A stretch of DNA of 64,000 nt from Bacteroidota bacterium. GTDB taxonomy: Bacteria; Bacteroidota; Bacteroidia; Chitinophagales; Chitinophagaceae. The position numbers and the translations under genes were made by a program. How positions within the stretch are numbered: position 1 is the first letter of the stretch; every line of letters begins with the position of its first letter. The notes under the pieces are model-generated. The model was not told the origin of the DNA. It did no database searches and worked only from the letters and a program-made list of their open reading frames with translations. The stretch covers positions 186,001-250,000 of the forward strand of contig JAIUNW010000004.1 in the NCBI GenBank assembly GCA_020161535.1, read 5' to 3'. Shown piece by piece: positions 7,188 through 16,586 of this stretch.

Positions 7188-9572
7188 TTACTCCGTTCGC
7201 AACGATTTAACAGGATTTGCCAGGGCCGCTTTGATGGCCTGGAAACTAACGGTCAAGACGGTTGTAAGCAAAGCGGTTGCTATCACGAGTAAGAAAACAC
7301 CTATGCCAATGTTGATCTTATTTTCATAGTTGTTGAGCCATTCCTTCATTGAAAAATAAGCGATGGGGATAGCGATCAAACAGGAGATAAGCGTCAACCA
7401 CAGAAATTCTTTTGACAACAATTGCCATACATGGAAGATACCGGCACCTAATACTTTTCGCACGCCAATCTCTTTTACCCGTTGTTCGGCAGTGAAAGAG
7501 GCAAGGCCAAATAGTCCGAGGCAAGAAATAAAGATTGCCAGCACGGCTATAATGGCGGCGAGGTTACCGACCAATTCTTCGTAATTGAACTTCTTTGCAT
7601 ATTCTTCATCGGCAAACTGGTACTCGAATGGGAAGGCCGGATTAAATTTTTCGAAAATGGGTTTCAGCAGTGCCATTGATTTCGACACCGGCATATTGGG
7701 ATTGAGCCGCAAATTGATATAGCCCACCCAGTCGGGCCTGAAAATCAGAGTCAATGGTGAAATCGGTCGGAAAGGCGATTCCATTTGTATATCAGGTATA
7801 ACGCCAACTATCGTCAACTGCTGGCCATTCCATTTCAATGTTTCTCCTAACGGATTTTTTAGACCCATTCTTTTTACCGCAGCCTGGTTCAGGATAACTG
7901 CATTTGAATCAGCGAATGAACGTGAAAAATCCCTGCCTTGCAGCAATTTGATGCCCAGTGTTTTGGTATAGTCGTATTCAGAAGTTATAGTAGAAAAAGA
8001 AACTGTTTTGTCAACCGGTTTTGCACCAGGCCATTCCCATCCGTTGTTATCGCTGTAAATCTGTGATGGGGGTGAATTGCTTTTGCAAATTGAAGTAACA
8101 GCACCTGATTGCAAGGCTTCCTGTTCGAATACTGTATAACTCTTCAGCAAATCTTCGGTGGCCTCTACCGTAATCAGTCCGTGGTTATTAAAACCAATCG
8201 GTTGGTTCTTGCCAAATTGAATTTGCCGATACACCACCACGGTACCAATCATTAGTATCACCGAGCAGGCAAACTGCATCACCACCAGTATCTTACGAGG
8301 CAACACGGCTCCGTTTCCCGCCTTCAGGTTGCCTTTCAATACCCGCACTGGATTGAAAGAGGAGAGATAAAAAGCAGGATAACTTCCTGCAAGCAGACCG
8401 GTTAGGAGGGTAAAAACCAACAATAGCACCCAGAACCAGGGGGTTTCAATTTGCAGGTTCATTTGTTTGTCGGTCAGGGTATTGAAGAACGGCAGGGCCA
8501 TCGCTACCAGAAGTAGCGCCAACAGTAGTGAAATGAATGCCATCAACATAGACTCGCCTAAAAACTGATAGATCAATTCCTTTCGGCTGGAACCTATTGC
8601 CTTGCGAACACCTACTTCTTTGGCTCGCTTTTCTGATCTTGCTGTGCTGAGGTTCATAAAATTGATACAGGCGATAATCAGTACAATCAACCCCAGTATG
8701 CCAAACATCCGTACGTACTTGATAAAGCCGCCAACATTCTTTCCATCCTTAAAATCGCTGTAAAGGCGCCATTTAGACATAGGATGAATAAACACTTCTG
8801 GTTTTACATTGTGCAACACATTCTCATCGTTAAGGTGCGAAAGCACCAAGTCTTTGACGCTGGCATTGAAGGCTTTTTCGCTGCTGCCGGGTTTCAATTG
8901 TACAAATACCTGCCAGGAGTTGTTTCCCCAATTGTTTTTGTGATACTTTTCTATGTACGTATTTAGTTTTTCCTCTAATGAAAAAGGAACGAGGAAATCA
9001 AATGAAAGCCAACTGTTCTTAGGCTGCTGTTTAACTACCGCCGTTACTTTCAAGCTGGTTTTATTGTCGAACTTTATCAGTTGGCCAATGGGATTTTCCT
9101 TTCCAAATAAAGCGTCTGCGGTTTCTTCTGTCAACACGATCGAATAGGGATCCTGCAAAGGATCGCGTGCGCCCTGCACTACCTGTAGTGAGAACATATC
9201 AACAGCTTCCGAGCCGATGAAGTGCCCGTTTTTGCTGACCTTTTTATCACCCACTAACAACGAGTGTTTGCCACCATAGTCGCTCATCACCACTGCTTGC
9301 AAGTCGGGAAACTTTGCTTTCAGTTCTTCACCCATGGGGTAGGGCAGCGATTGCTGTGAGCCGCGGCGTCCATCAAAAGTTTGGTGCATCATTACCTGGT
9401 ACACCGAGTGATAGTTTGTAAAATGGCGATTGGCAGACAGCTCATCGTATATCCAAAGGCTGATGATCATGGCAACGGCCATACCGGTGGCAAGGCCAAC
9501 GATATTGATGAAAGAGTAAACCTTGTTTTTGTTCAGGTTTCGCCAGGCGATCTTGGTATTACTGATAAACAT
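7188..9572 (-). CDS. FtsX/MacB-type ABC transporter permease (orphan)
   Basis: A 794-aa permease with the duplicated MacB_PCD-FtsX architecture common in Bacteroidota. It has an N-terminal membrane helix (SFINIVGLATGMAVAMIISL), a periplasmic domain, three helices with the motif RSEKRAKEVGVRKAIGSSR, a second periplasmic domain, then three more helices with EQRVKEIGVRKVLGAG. It ends in NPVKSLRTE, a usual tail of the family. The ATG at 9572 (MFISNTKIAWRNLNKNK) matches the family N-terminus better than the in-frame ATG at 9620. There is no ATPase gene next to it. Cargo is unknown; relatives handle lipoproteins, antibiotics or stress signals. Confidence 0.9.
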   Translation of the reverse strand: MFISNTKIAWRNLNKNKVYSFINIVGLATGMAVAMIISLWIYDELSANRHFTNYHSVYQVMMHQTFDGRRGSQQSLPYPMGEELKAKFPDLQAVVMSDYGGKHSLLVGDKKVSKNGHFIGSEAVDMFSLQVVQGARDPLQDPYSIVLTEETADALFGKENPIGQLIKFDNKTSLKVTAVVKQQPKNSWLSFDFLVPFSLEEKLNTYIEKYHKNNWGNNSWQVFVQLKPGSSEKAFNASVKDLVLSHLNDENVLHNVKPEVFIHPMSKWRLYSDFKDGKNVGGFIKYVRMFGILGLIVLIIACINFMNLSTARSEKRAKEVGVRKAIGSSRKELIYQFLGESMLMAFISLLLALLLVAMALPFFNTLTDKQMNLQIETPWFWVLLLVFTLLTGLLAGSYPAFYLSSFNPVRVLKGNLKAGNGAVLPRKILVVMQFACSVILMIGTVVVYRQIQFGKNQPIGFNNHGLITVEATEDLLKSYTVFEQEALQSGAVTSICKSNSPPSQIYSDNNGWEWPGAKPVDKTVSFSTITSEYDYTKTLGIKLLQGRDFSRSFADSNAVILNQAAVKRMGLKNPLGETLKWNGQQLTIVGVIPDIQMESPFRPISPLTLIFRPDWVGYINLRLNPNMPVSKSMALLKPIFEKFNPAFPFEYQFADEEYAKKFNYEELVGNLAAIIAVLAIFISCLGLFGLASFTAEQRVKEIGVRKVLGAGIFHVWQLLSKEFLWLTLISCLIAIPIAYFSMKEWLNNYENKINIGIGVFLLVIATALLTTVLTVSFQAIKAALANPVKSLRTE

Positions 9573-9718
9573 AGGCTTTAGTTGATTGTCTAGTCCTACA
9601 AACAGCCAACCCAATGCCATAATAATAATTGATTAATTACCAATCAACTAAGCAAATGACTGAATCGCTCAACTGTCCGTTTTCGAACGCTGACCGGTTG
9701 ATAGCGAACGGCCGCCGG

Positions 9719-9820
9719 CTAATTTGACTTCAAAGCGGTTACCGGGTTTTCAGCGGTTGCCCGGAAACATTGCGCCGTGATGCAGTCCGGCATCTGTGCA
9801 AAAAGGGCCATCGGTGGCAT
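9719..9820 (-). pseudogene. C-terminal remnant of a second FtsX-type permease
   Basis: Read on the minus strand, this stretch ends in the residues CFRATAENPVTALKSN followed by TAG. That matches the tail of FtsX/MacB permeases (the intact neighbour ends with SFQAIKAALANPVKSLRTE). Only about 20 residues look homologous, and no membrane helices precede them. It is probably the decayed end of a tandem paralogue, upstream of and in the same orientation as the intact gene. The match is short, so chance similarity is possible. Confidence 0.5.
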
Positions 9821-9897
9821 TGCCCATGCGAACTGCGCTTTCTTGCCATCAGCCCAATGGTGCGCGATAATGAAAGTATCTTACACCGAATAATTGC

Positions 9898-9905
9898 TAT
9901 TTTCG
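9898..9905 (+). promoter_or_regulatory. -7-like element before kinase-RapZ gene
   Basis: The sequence TATTTTCG, one base off the Bacteroidota TAnnTTTG consensus, lies 13 bases before the ATG at 9918. It decides the start, because an in-frame ATG at 9894 would lie upstream of the expected transcription start. Confidence 0.4.
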
Positions 9906-9917
9906 CCCGATATATCT

Positions 9918-11357
9918 ATGGAAAATATCAACCAGTCGATTGCAACACTATGGGCCGACACATTTGGCGCAGCCCCTTCCAACATTAGCAAACTGCCCCA
10001 GAGTGGAAGCGACCGTCTTTACTACCGTGTTTGGGGCGCAGATGGCATTACCGGCATCGCCACCTGGAACAATAACCTGAAAGAGAACGCAACCTTTGCG
10101 AGTTTCAGTCGATCGCTGCGCTCGAAAGATTGCCCGGTGCCCGAGCTATACGCGATGAATGCAACCGGAGATGTGTACCTGCAATCCGATTTCGGTGATA
10201 CCAGTTTGTTGCATGAGCTAGAGGCGAAGGGCTATAACAGTGAGGTATATGCGCTTTTTCAACAGAGTCTGCGAAAGCTGGCGCATTTGCAGATTGTTGG
10301 CGGCGAAGCCATCGATTATAGCCAGTGTTTGACCGCTTTTGAATTTGGCAAACAGGCCATCATGAGCGACCTGCTTTATTTCAAGTATTATTTTCTGGAT
10401 ACCCTGAAGTTTCCGTACGACAAGCAGGCCCTGCTCGACGATTTTGATGCGCTGAGTACCTATCTCACTCGTACCGAGAACAAGCATTTTATGTTCCGCG
10501 ATTTTCAGAGCAGGAATATTATGGTGCAAGACGGGCAGGTTCATTTCATCGACTACCAGGGCGGTATGTTGGGCGCGCTGCAATATGATGTGGCCAGTAT
10601 GTTGTGGCAGGCGCGGGCCGACTTGCCTGAGCAATGGAAAGACGACCTGCTCGCGTATTATATTGAAGAAGCCGACAAACTGCTTCCGCAACCACTTGAT
10701 GCGGCGCAATTCACTTTGCAGTACAATGGCTATGTGTTGATCCGGTTGTTGCAGGTATTGGGTGCCTATGGTTTCAGGGGCTTCTTTCAACGAAAGGCCC
10801 AGTTCCTGACCAGCATTCCGCTGGCGTTGCGCAACCTGCGCCAATTTGCCGGCAACCGTCGTATGGGCATTGCCGTACCGGAGTTTGACAAGTGCATTCA
10901 TTTTTGCAGCAGTGATGAAGTGATCAACCGTTTTGAGCCATTGCGTGCAGCGCCTGAATCGCCGCTGCAGATAAAAATTTCCAGTTTCAGTTATAAAAAG
11001 CATGGCATACCAACCGATGATAGCGGCAATGGCGGCGGTTTTGTGTTCGATTGTCGCGGCATCCTGAACCCCGGACGCATCGATCAATACAAAACCCTCA
11101 CCGGCAAAGACAAACCGGTGATCGATTATTTGGAACAGCAAACCGATATGCCAATTTTTTTGAACAGTGTGTTTGACCTGGTTGATATCACGGTAACGGA
11201 TTATATCAAACGTGGGTTCAGCAGCCTGCAAATCAGTTTTGGTTGCACGGGCGGCCAGCACCGCAGCGTGTATGCGGCTGAACAAACGGCACGGCATTTA
11301 CGCAATAAGTTCGGGGTAAAAACAGCGATTGTACATTATGAGCAACCGCAATTGTAA
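9918..11357 (+). CDS. Amino-sugar kinase (APH fold) fused to RapZ C-terminal domain
   Basis: A 479-aa two-domain protein. Residues 1 to about 340 are an aminoglycoside phosphotransferase-like kinase of the AmgK type (cell-wall amino-sugar 1-kinase): the catalytic loop FRDFQSRNIMV is near 195 and the metal-binding VHFIDYQGG near 213. From about 355 the C-terminal domain of RapZ follows, with GGFVFDCRGILNPGR near 377 and SFGCTGGQHRSVY near 440. In enterobacteria that domain senses glucosamine-6-phosphate and controls RNase E action on GlmZ. The RapZ N-terminal P-loop domain is absent. The next gene is a MurU-like uridylyltransferase, so MurNAc/GlcNAc salvage is the likely role, with the RapZ part as a possible sensor. 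Confidence 0.85.
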   Translation: MENINQSIATLWADTFGAAPSNISKLPQSGSDRLYYRVWGADGITGIATWNNNLKENATFASFSRSLRSKDCPVPELYAMNATGDVYLQSDFGDTSLLHELEAKGYNSEVYALFQQSLRKLAHLQIVGGEAIDYSQCLTAFEFGKQAIMSDLLYFKYYFLDTLKFPYDKQALLDDFDALSTYLTRTENKHFMFRDFQSRNIMVQDGQVHFIDYQGGMLGALQYDVASMLWQARADLPEQWKDDLLAYYIEEADKLLPQPLDAAQFTLQYNGYVLIRLLQVLGAYGFRGFFQRKAQFLTSIPLALRNLRQFAGNRRMGIAVPEFDKCIHFCSSDEVINRFEPLRAAPESPLQIKISSFSYKKHGIPTDDSGNGGGFVFDCRGILNPGRIDQYKTLTGKDKPVIDYLEQQTDMPIFLNSVFDLVDITVTDYIKRGFSSLQISFGCTGGQHRSVYAAEQTARHLRNKFGVKTAIVHYEQPQL

Positions 11358-11435
11358 CGAAGCATACCCATCGGGGCCACTGCTGCCATTTGATTAGTAT
11401 ATTACACCACGAATCCATTTTTTTATTATTTACTG

Positions 11436-12158
11436 TTGACTTTGAAAGCAATCATTTTTGCTGCCGGCCTTGGCACACGCTTTAAACCCTGGACAGATGT
11501 GCATCCAAAAGCACTGGCACCAGTAAACGGCAAGTCGTTGTTACAACGCAACGTGGAATACTTCCAACGGTATGGCATAACCGAAGTGGCGGTAAACGTA
11601 CATCATTTTGCCGATCAGATTGAAGCGGCGGTGGCATCGGCGAATGGCTGGGGAAGTCGGGTTGTTATCAGCGATGAGCGGAACGAGGTGTTGGAAACGG
11701 GCGGCGGACTCATGAAAGCACGCCCCTTTTTAGATGGCGATGGTCCATTTATGAGCATCAATGCCGATGTGCTGACCGACTTAAATTTGAATCGGCTGCA
11801 GCAGTTTCATCGCGAGCAACATGCGCTGATCAGTTTTGCGGTGACTGATCGTAAAACCTCCCGATATTTTTTGTTTGATGAAGACAATCGACTGTGTGGA
11901 TGGGAGAATACCAAAACCGGCGAGCGTCGCATCAGCATCAACAAACCCAACCTTGTGCAGAAAGCCTATAGTTGCGTGGTAGCCTATGAACCGGCAGTTT
12001 TTGATTTGATCCGGCAGCGGGGTAAATTTTCGTTGGTGGATGTATACCTGGATTTGGCTGCCGACCACCGCATTATGGCCCTGGACCATAGCGGCGACCG
12101 GTTTGTAGATGTGGGCAAGCCGGAGAGCGTACGAGAAGCAGAGGAAATCTTTTTGTAA
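11436..12158 (+). CDS. murU: MurU-like sugar-1-phosphate nucleotidyltransferase
   Basis: A 240-aa nucleotidyltransferase with the signature AIIFAAGLGTRFKPWTDVHP followed by the conserved Lys of PKALAPVNGK, ETGGGLMKA and the metal-binding SINADVLTD. It is predicted to make UDP-MurNAc (or UDP-GlcNAc) from the 1-phosphate produced by the kinase encoded just upstream, bypassing de novo synthesis. No ATG is available: the start is TTG at 11436 or TTG at 11442. The second gives MKAIIFAAG, the usual N-terminus. There are 78 bases between the two genes. Substrate identity is inferred from the pairing with the AmgK-like kinase. Confidence 0.82.
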   Translation: MTLKAIIFAAGLGTRFKPWTDVHPKALAPVNGKSLLQRNVEYFQRYGITEVAVNVHHFADQIEAAVASANGWGSRVVISDERNEVLETGGGLMKARPFLDGDGPFMSINADVLTDLNLNRLQQFHREQHALISFAVTDRKTSRYFLFDEDNRLCGWENTKTGERRISINKPNLVQKAYSCVVAYEPAVFDLIRQRGKFSLVDVYLDLAADHRIMALDHSGDRFVDVGKPESVREAEEIFL

Positions 12159-12229
12159 TTGGTAATGCTTTGGCATAGGGCTTTGCGTTTCGTTTTTGAC
12201 GTCTTGTCCGAAAAGACATTTCACTAGTC

Positions 12230-12775
12230 ATGCATGATGACCCCAAAATAATATACAGCATCGGCCACTCTACACACTCGATGGCGCAATTACTGGCCAT
12301 GCTGCAATCATTCGGCATAAAGCTGTTGTTAGACATTCGCGGATTGCCAGGTTCGCGCAAATTTCCCCAGTTTGACAAAGAGAATTTGGCCGTTGTACTG
12401 CCCGAAAATGGGATACAATACCGACATATGGTTGAATTGGGCGGCAGGCGACGCCCGCAAAAAAACTCCCCTAATACCCGCTGGCGCAATGAGGCTTTTC
12501 GGGGCTACGCAGATTATATGGAGACAGAGGCGTTCAGGCATGCCATGATAGTCTTGGAAGACATCGCCCGACAGCAGCCAACGGCTTATATGTGCGCCGA
12601 GGTATTGTGGTGGCGCTGTCACCGTTCCATGATTTCTGATTACCTGAAAGCCAAAGGCTGGACGGTATTACATATTATGGCCGTGGGGAAGGCAGAAGAA
12701 CACCGCTACACATCCGCTGCAAGGGTTGTAAATGGAACGGTCTTTTACACAGAACCAGACAATAGCAATGGGTAA
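12230..12775 (+). CDS. DUF488 domain protein
   Basis: A 181-aa protein of the DUF488 family: IYSIGHSTHSMAQLLAML at the start, LLLDIRGLPGSRKFPQF, then the Cys-containing motif MCAEVLWWRCHRSMISDYL. Family members are widespread, soluble and of unknown biochemical role; the conserved Cys and His residues suggest metal or nucleic-acid binding. It stands alone between murU and the convergent fucosidase gene. Confidence 0.88.
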   Translation: MHDDPKIIYSIGHSTHSMAQLLAMLQSFGIKLLLDIRGLPGSRKFPQFDKENLAVVLPENGIQYRHMVELGGRRRPQKNSPNTRWRNEAFRGYADYMETEAFRHAMIVLEDIARQQPTAYMCAEVLWWRCHRSMISDYLKAKGWTVLHIMAVGKAEEHRYTSAARVVNGTVFYTEPDNSNG

Positions 12776-12801
12776 AGGACGTGCAGCGATTACGCGCCTA
12801 T

Positions 12802-14571
12802 CTATTTTGCATATACATTCATTTGTACTGTCTGGGGATGAGTTGATCGGAGCCGGATATACCTGACTGATTTTCCGGGCACATACGCACCCGTCATAAA
12901 CCGGAACAAGGGCATATCGGTAGCAGCGCCTTCGGTTTCACCGACGGCAAGCCAGGTTTTACCATCAACCGATGTGGCGATTGTAACCGGGCGACTATTA
13001 CCCACAATTTGTACGCCCGTGATGTTTTTGACGGCACCGAGGTCTTTAATGATGTCCTTGTTTTTCCAATGGCCTGCCGCATATCGACTGCTACTGATCT
13101 TTTCACCGAAAGTAGGATCATCAAAAATGCTGGTAGCGCTGGCTGCCAACACCTCGTTGATGGGTTGCTGCATGGTAAGCTCTACCAGGCTTACCACTAA
13201 ATCGGGTTGTTGAGGGGTAGATAAACGCAGGTTACTGCCTTCTTGTTGCCATTGTAGATTTTCCTTTAGATTGATGAACCGGGCAGCCACGACCCTGTTT
13301 TGCGGCAGCGCAGGCAATAGAATGCCTTCGGGTTTCCAATCGAAAATATAGAGGTAAATTTTATTGTCTTTGTGCACAGCACCCATGTGCGCATTTGGCA
13401 TCCAGGGGCCTCCCTGGGTACCATAATATGTAAAGCCGTACTGATGCAACCAGTGACCAATTTTCAACAAGCTGTCTTTCTGCGCCTGATCAAATGAGCC
13501 ATCAAATTTCGCACCCCAGCTCAATAACACATTGCCATTGCCGGCACCAGCAGTCAACATTTCTCTGATCAATTGTTTTACCGGCTTGATGGGCGTGGCT
13601 GGATCAAACGCCCAACTGCCATTCAGGGTCATCGCGCTTTCCCAGGCGCGTTTTTGGTACAAACCAATCCTTTGTTCAGGCGTGTCGAAGTCGCCCGGAA
13701 GCCCGGCTCTATTATTGATGATAATATGTGGTTGCAATGCCCGGATCATTTTGCTGAGCCGATCCGCTTGCCACATGTCGGCCGTAAACATTCCGCCCCA
13801 CCAGGCAGCATCAAACCAAAACACATCAATTTTGCCATAATTGGTCAGCAGCTCGCGAACAACATTGAATTGGTAGTCGATGTATTTTTGGTGGTTAGCG
13901 CCAGCCACATTTTTCACGCCCGGTTTTGCTTTGTAAAAAGGAGGGTAGTCGAGTGGTGTAACTTTATTGCTATCTACGGGCGCATAAAATGGATGGTACC
14001 AGTCGCGTTGCGAATAATACAGGCCAATTGGCATCTGCGCTTTGTGACAGGCTTGCACCAGTTCTTTCAGATAATCTCTCTGGAAAGGCGTATGGGTGAT
14101 ATTGAAATCAGAATATTGCGTGTTCCACATATGAAAGCCATCGTGGTGTTTTGCAATCACGACAATGTATTTCATGCCGGCGTCGCGGGCGATCTGCACC
14201 CATTCGTCGGCATTGAATTTCTCCAGGCGCCACAGCGAAGGCCAGGTTTTTTGCCAGGCGCTATCGGGGTAGTCGCCATGGCCATTGTCGGGTAGCTTTC
14301 GACTGTACACAATGGGCCAGCTGAGGTCTTTGTTCGCATAAGAACTCAAACCAAAGTGTATAAACATGCCGTACCGGGCTTCTTTAAACCATTTCATGTC
14401 AGCGGGCGACGCAAAATCGGCGGCGGCCCATTCGGCGGCACTAAACGGTTGCCAAAGATTAAATTCAGCTTTGTTTTGGGCTAAACGGGGATCATCGGCC
14501 AACACGCTCCATTGGGCTTGACCCGTCAATGCAATAAATAACAAGTACAGAAAAGCAGGGGCTTTTTTCAT
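12802..14571 (-). CDS. Alpha-L-fucosidase, GH29, secreted
   Basis: A 589-aa secreted glycoside hydrolase of family GH29. A signal peptide (FLYLLFIALTGQAQ) is followed by the catalytic barrel: KWFKEARYGMFIHFGLSSY, YIVVIAKHHDGFHMW, and KIDVFWFDAAWWGG, where the Asp near residue 254 is the expected nucleophile. The C-terminal part, from about 470, resembles a discoidin-like carbohydrate-binding domain (VQIVGNSRPVTIATSVDGKTW). It is predicted to release terminal alpha-L-fucose from plant or microbial glycans in the periplasm or outside. It lies 17 bases downstream of the arabinofuranosidase gene on the same strand, so the two probably form an operon. No SusC/SusD pair or regulator accompanies them here. 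Confidence 0.9.
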   Translation of the reverse strand: MKKAPAFLYLLFIALTGQAQWSVLADDPRLAQNKAEFNLWQPFSAAEWAAADFASPADMKWFKEARYGMFIHFGLSSYANKDLSWPIVYSRKLPDNGHGDYPDSAWQKTWPSLWRLEKFNADEWVQIARDAGMKYIVVIAKHHDGFHMWNTQYSDFNITHTPFQRDYLKELVQACHKAQMPIGLYYSQRDWYHPFYAPVDSNKVTPLDYPPFYKAKPGVKNVAGANHQKYIDYQFNVVRELLTNYGKIDVFWFDAAWWGGMFTADMWQADRLSKMIRALQPHIIINNRAGLPGDFDTPEQRIGLYQKRAWESAMTLNGSWAFDPATPIKPVKQLIREMLTAGAGNGNVLLSWGAKFDGSFDQAQKDSLLKIGHWLHQYGFTYYGTQGGPWMPNAHMGAVHKDNKIYLYIFDWKPEGILLPALPQNRVVAARFINLKENLQWQQEGSNLRLSTPQQPDLVVSLVELTMQQPINEVLAASATSIFDDPTFGEKISSSRYAAGHWKNKDIIKDLGAVKNITGVQIVGNSRPVTIATSVDGKTWLAVGETEGAATDMPLFRFMTGAYVPGKSVRYIRLRSTHPQTVQMNVYAK

Positions 14572-14588
14572 GGTCGCCAGGGTTGTTT

Positions 14589-16586
14589 TTATTTTTTGGT
14601 ATCCAGTTCAATGGCGTATAATGACATCGACGGCAAGGCTACCGATAACCGATTTTTTGTTGGCAGCGAAAAAGTTTCCGGCTTTATCGCTGTTGGGTTC
14701 TTCATCGAATTGAAACTTTTGCCGGTTGGGGGTGCAATTTTATACCCCCTACCCATTGCGGTGAATGCCCGGCCCAGTTGTTTCAAATCAATTTGAACTG
14801 TTTGTGCGTTGGCAGCAAAGTTTAACAGCAACAGCGTTAGCTTGTTGCGCTCTTTGTTCCAGGCTGCCTGCAGCACCAGATCAGGATTGGCCTTGGTGCT
14901 GTTTATGTTCAATGGATACACGATGTCGAGTTGTTGCACCAGGGCATAAGCAACGCCAGCGGCACTCAAATAGTTGCCCTCGCGGGGATTGTTAAGGAGG
15001 TTCTCTCCCCAACCGTCGGTCAGGTTGGTGAAATTGGCGGTAAAGAACGAACCGCCCATGTTTTGGAATTGGATGTACTGATCAACGGTATTCATCGCAT
15101 ATTCCCAACTGGCTGCCTGGCTGAACAAGGTTTCCTCACCACCGTTCTCCGTTTTATTGAGTCCGTCTACATCATTTTTATGGCGTTTCTGCGGCGCTCG
15201 AAACTCCGTATGACAAAGCCGGATATTCCGTTGGTGGCTTTTGTTATAATTATCGAGAATCACAAGGTCATTGCGCATCTCTTCCGGCGTGCCGCCTCTA
15301 TTGGTAACCAGGTCAACATATGGGCCATAGATATCGAGCATTTCTTTGAACTTCTTGTTGAACAACCAATAATTGCCGGCAGCTATTTGAATGCTGGGGT
15401 CTTTTGCTTTCATGGCTTTGGCAAACTTGGCACATTGCTCAGCATAAGTGATGGCATCGTAACGGCGGTAGGGCTCATTCTCCAATTCCCAGTATTGAAT
15501 ATGGAGCGGCTCTTTGCGGCCGTAAGCAATGCGTTGTTGGTTGTTGGGGTTGTTACAAAAATCGACCCAGTCGGCGGCGTTGAATTCATTGTTAAACATA
15601 ACCGGTATGCAAAAGAAAGGCGCGGCACCAATCGCCCGGCAAAGGTCAACCAGTTCAAAGCTGCCGACATCATTGACCAGTTCGCAATTCCACCAGGTAT
15701 CATAACTAACCGGGCGCAATGCACGCGGACCAACGCCATCGCGCCAATTGTACAAAGAAGTAAAACAACCGCCGGGCATGCGCATGGTTTTGGGCCGGAG
15801 TTCATTTTTGATGCGCTCCACCGGCGCCCGTTTCCAACCGTTTACATTGTCGTCGGGCATCAATGAAAGTTGATCGATGGCGATGTTAAACCCTGCCGGC
15901 ACCTCAATCGCAAAACTGTACCAGCCATCTTGCGCCACAGCTGGAATCTGCGCTTTGTATTGCACCAGCTGGTTGGTATTCACATTGATGACAACAGCGG
16001 CAGCGGCCTTATTAAAGTCGCCCATCGGATACAGACCCACAACAATCGGGTAGGGGTTTGCGCTGAATTTTTCTTCACTGATCAGCACCCCATTGGAGAA
16101 CAATCCCTCGAAGGCATATCCAACCCCTTTGTTGAGATAAATACTGTCTTGCAACAGGTAGATCGGCTTGTCGGGCTGCTTGTTGTCGATTTGTACAAAA
16201 TATTTTCCATGTCCCGTGGGCCAGTATTCAGCATTGACAATCGGCGCTGGTAGCTTTTGTTGGTTGCCGGTTAATACCTGCCACTTGGGCTCCTGGTAAC
16301 CGGAATGCCACCAATTGGCACGGCGGGCATCGCCACTGAAAGACTGGTACCAGGAGTTTGATTCGCTGATGGGTTTGCTGTTTTCGAAATCGCGGTTGAA
16401 CAGCAATTCACCCCAGAGCAAATCACTTCGTCCAAATCCGAGCTCATAAAAACTGCCCCACAAGTCGCTGCTGACGGGGGTGCTGTTTCGTTCCTGCTGT
16501 AATACTGTAAACTGTTGCTGTGCCTGGAGGACAGTAAAAAACAACAGGGCGAAAAACAATGGAATAAGTTTGGTTTTGGCGGTCAT
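14589..16586 (-). CDS. Alpha-L-arabinofuranosidase, GH51-like, secreted
   Basis: A 665-aa secreted enzyme with signal peptide (LIPLFFALLFFTVLQAQ). It shows the N-terminal carbohydrate-binding-like segment and then the GH51 catalytic region: MRMPGGCFTSLYNWRDGVGP, QYWELENEPY (acid/base Glu near residue 370) and LCHTEFRAP (nucleophile Glu near 461). The C-terminal beta-sandwich ends in SVALPSMSLYAIELD. It is predicted to remove arabinofuranosyl side chains from hemicellulose or pectin. It is the first gene of the two-gene glycosidase unit. Close relatives may act on other furanosides, so exact specificity is open. Confidence 0.87.
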   Translation of the reverse strand: MTAKTKLIPLFFALLFFTVLQAQQQFTVLQQERNSTPVSSDLWGSFYELGFGRSDLLWGELLFNRDFENSKPISESNSWYQSFSGDARRANWWHSGYQEPKWQVLTGNQQKLPAPIVNAEYWPTGHGKYFVQIDNKQPDKPIYLLQDSIYLNKGVGYAFEGLFSNGVLISEEKFSANPYPIVVGLYPMGDFNKAAAAVVINVNTNQLVQYKAQIPAVAQDGWYSFAIEVPAGFNIAIDQLSLMPDDNVNGWKRAPVERIKNELRPKTMRMPGGCFTSLYNWRDGVGPRALRPVSYDTWWNCELVNDVGSFELVDLCRAIGAAPFFCIPVMFNNEFNAADWVDFCNNPNNQQRIAYGRKEPLHIQYWELENEPYRRYDAITYAEQCAKFAKAMKAKDPSIQIAAGNYWLFNKKFKEMLDIYGPYVDLVTNRGGTPEEMRNDLVILDNYNKSHQRNIRLCHTEFRAPQKRHKNDVDGLNKTENGGEETLFSQAASWEYAMNTVDQYIQFQNMGGSFFTANFTNLTDGWGENLLNNPREGNYLSAAGVAYALVQQLDIVYPLNINSTKANPDLVLQAAWNKERNKLTLLLLNFAANAQTVQIDLKQLGRAFTAMGRGYKIAPPTGKSFNSMKNPTAIKPETFSLPTKNRLSVALPSMSLYAIELDTKK

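Larger units (their letters stand above)
9573..9917. other. Intergenic region between FtsX permease and kinase-RapZ gene
   Basis: This gap of 345 bases holds the upstream region of the permease on the minus strand (including a short inverted repeat, TTGATT and AATCAA, near 9630-9647), a small remnant of another FtsX permease (9719-9820, listed separately) and the promoter of the kinase-RapZ gene at its right end. Nothing else was recognised. Confidence 0.6.

Noticed and set aside
10218..11297. Long (359-codon) minus-strand frame inside the kinase-RapZ gene
   Set aside because: It is an antisense shadow; the plus-strand protein carries two recognisable domains across the whole stretch.
14931..15866. 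311-codon plus-strand frame inside the arabinofuranosidase gene
   Set aside because: Antisense shadow; the minus-strand protein has both GH51 catalytic Glu motifs here.
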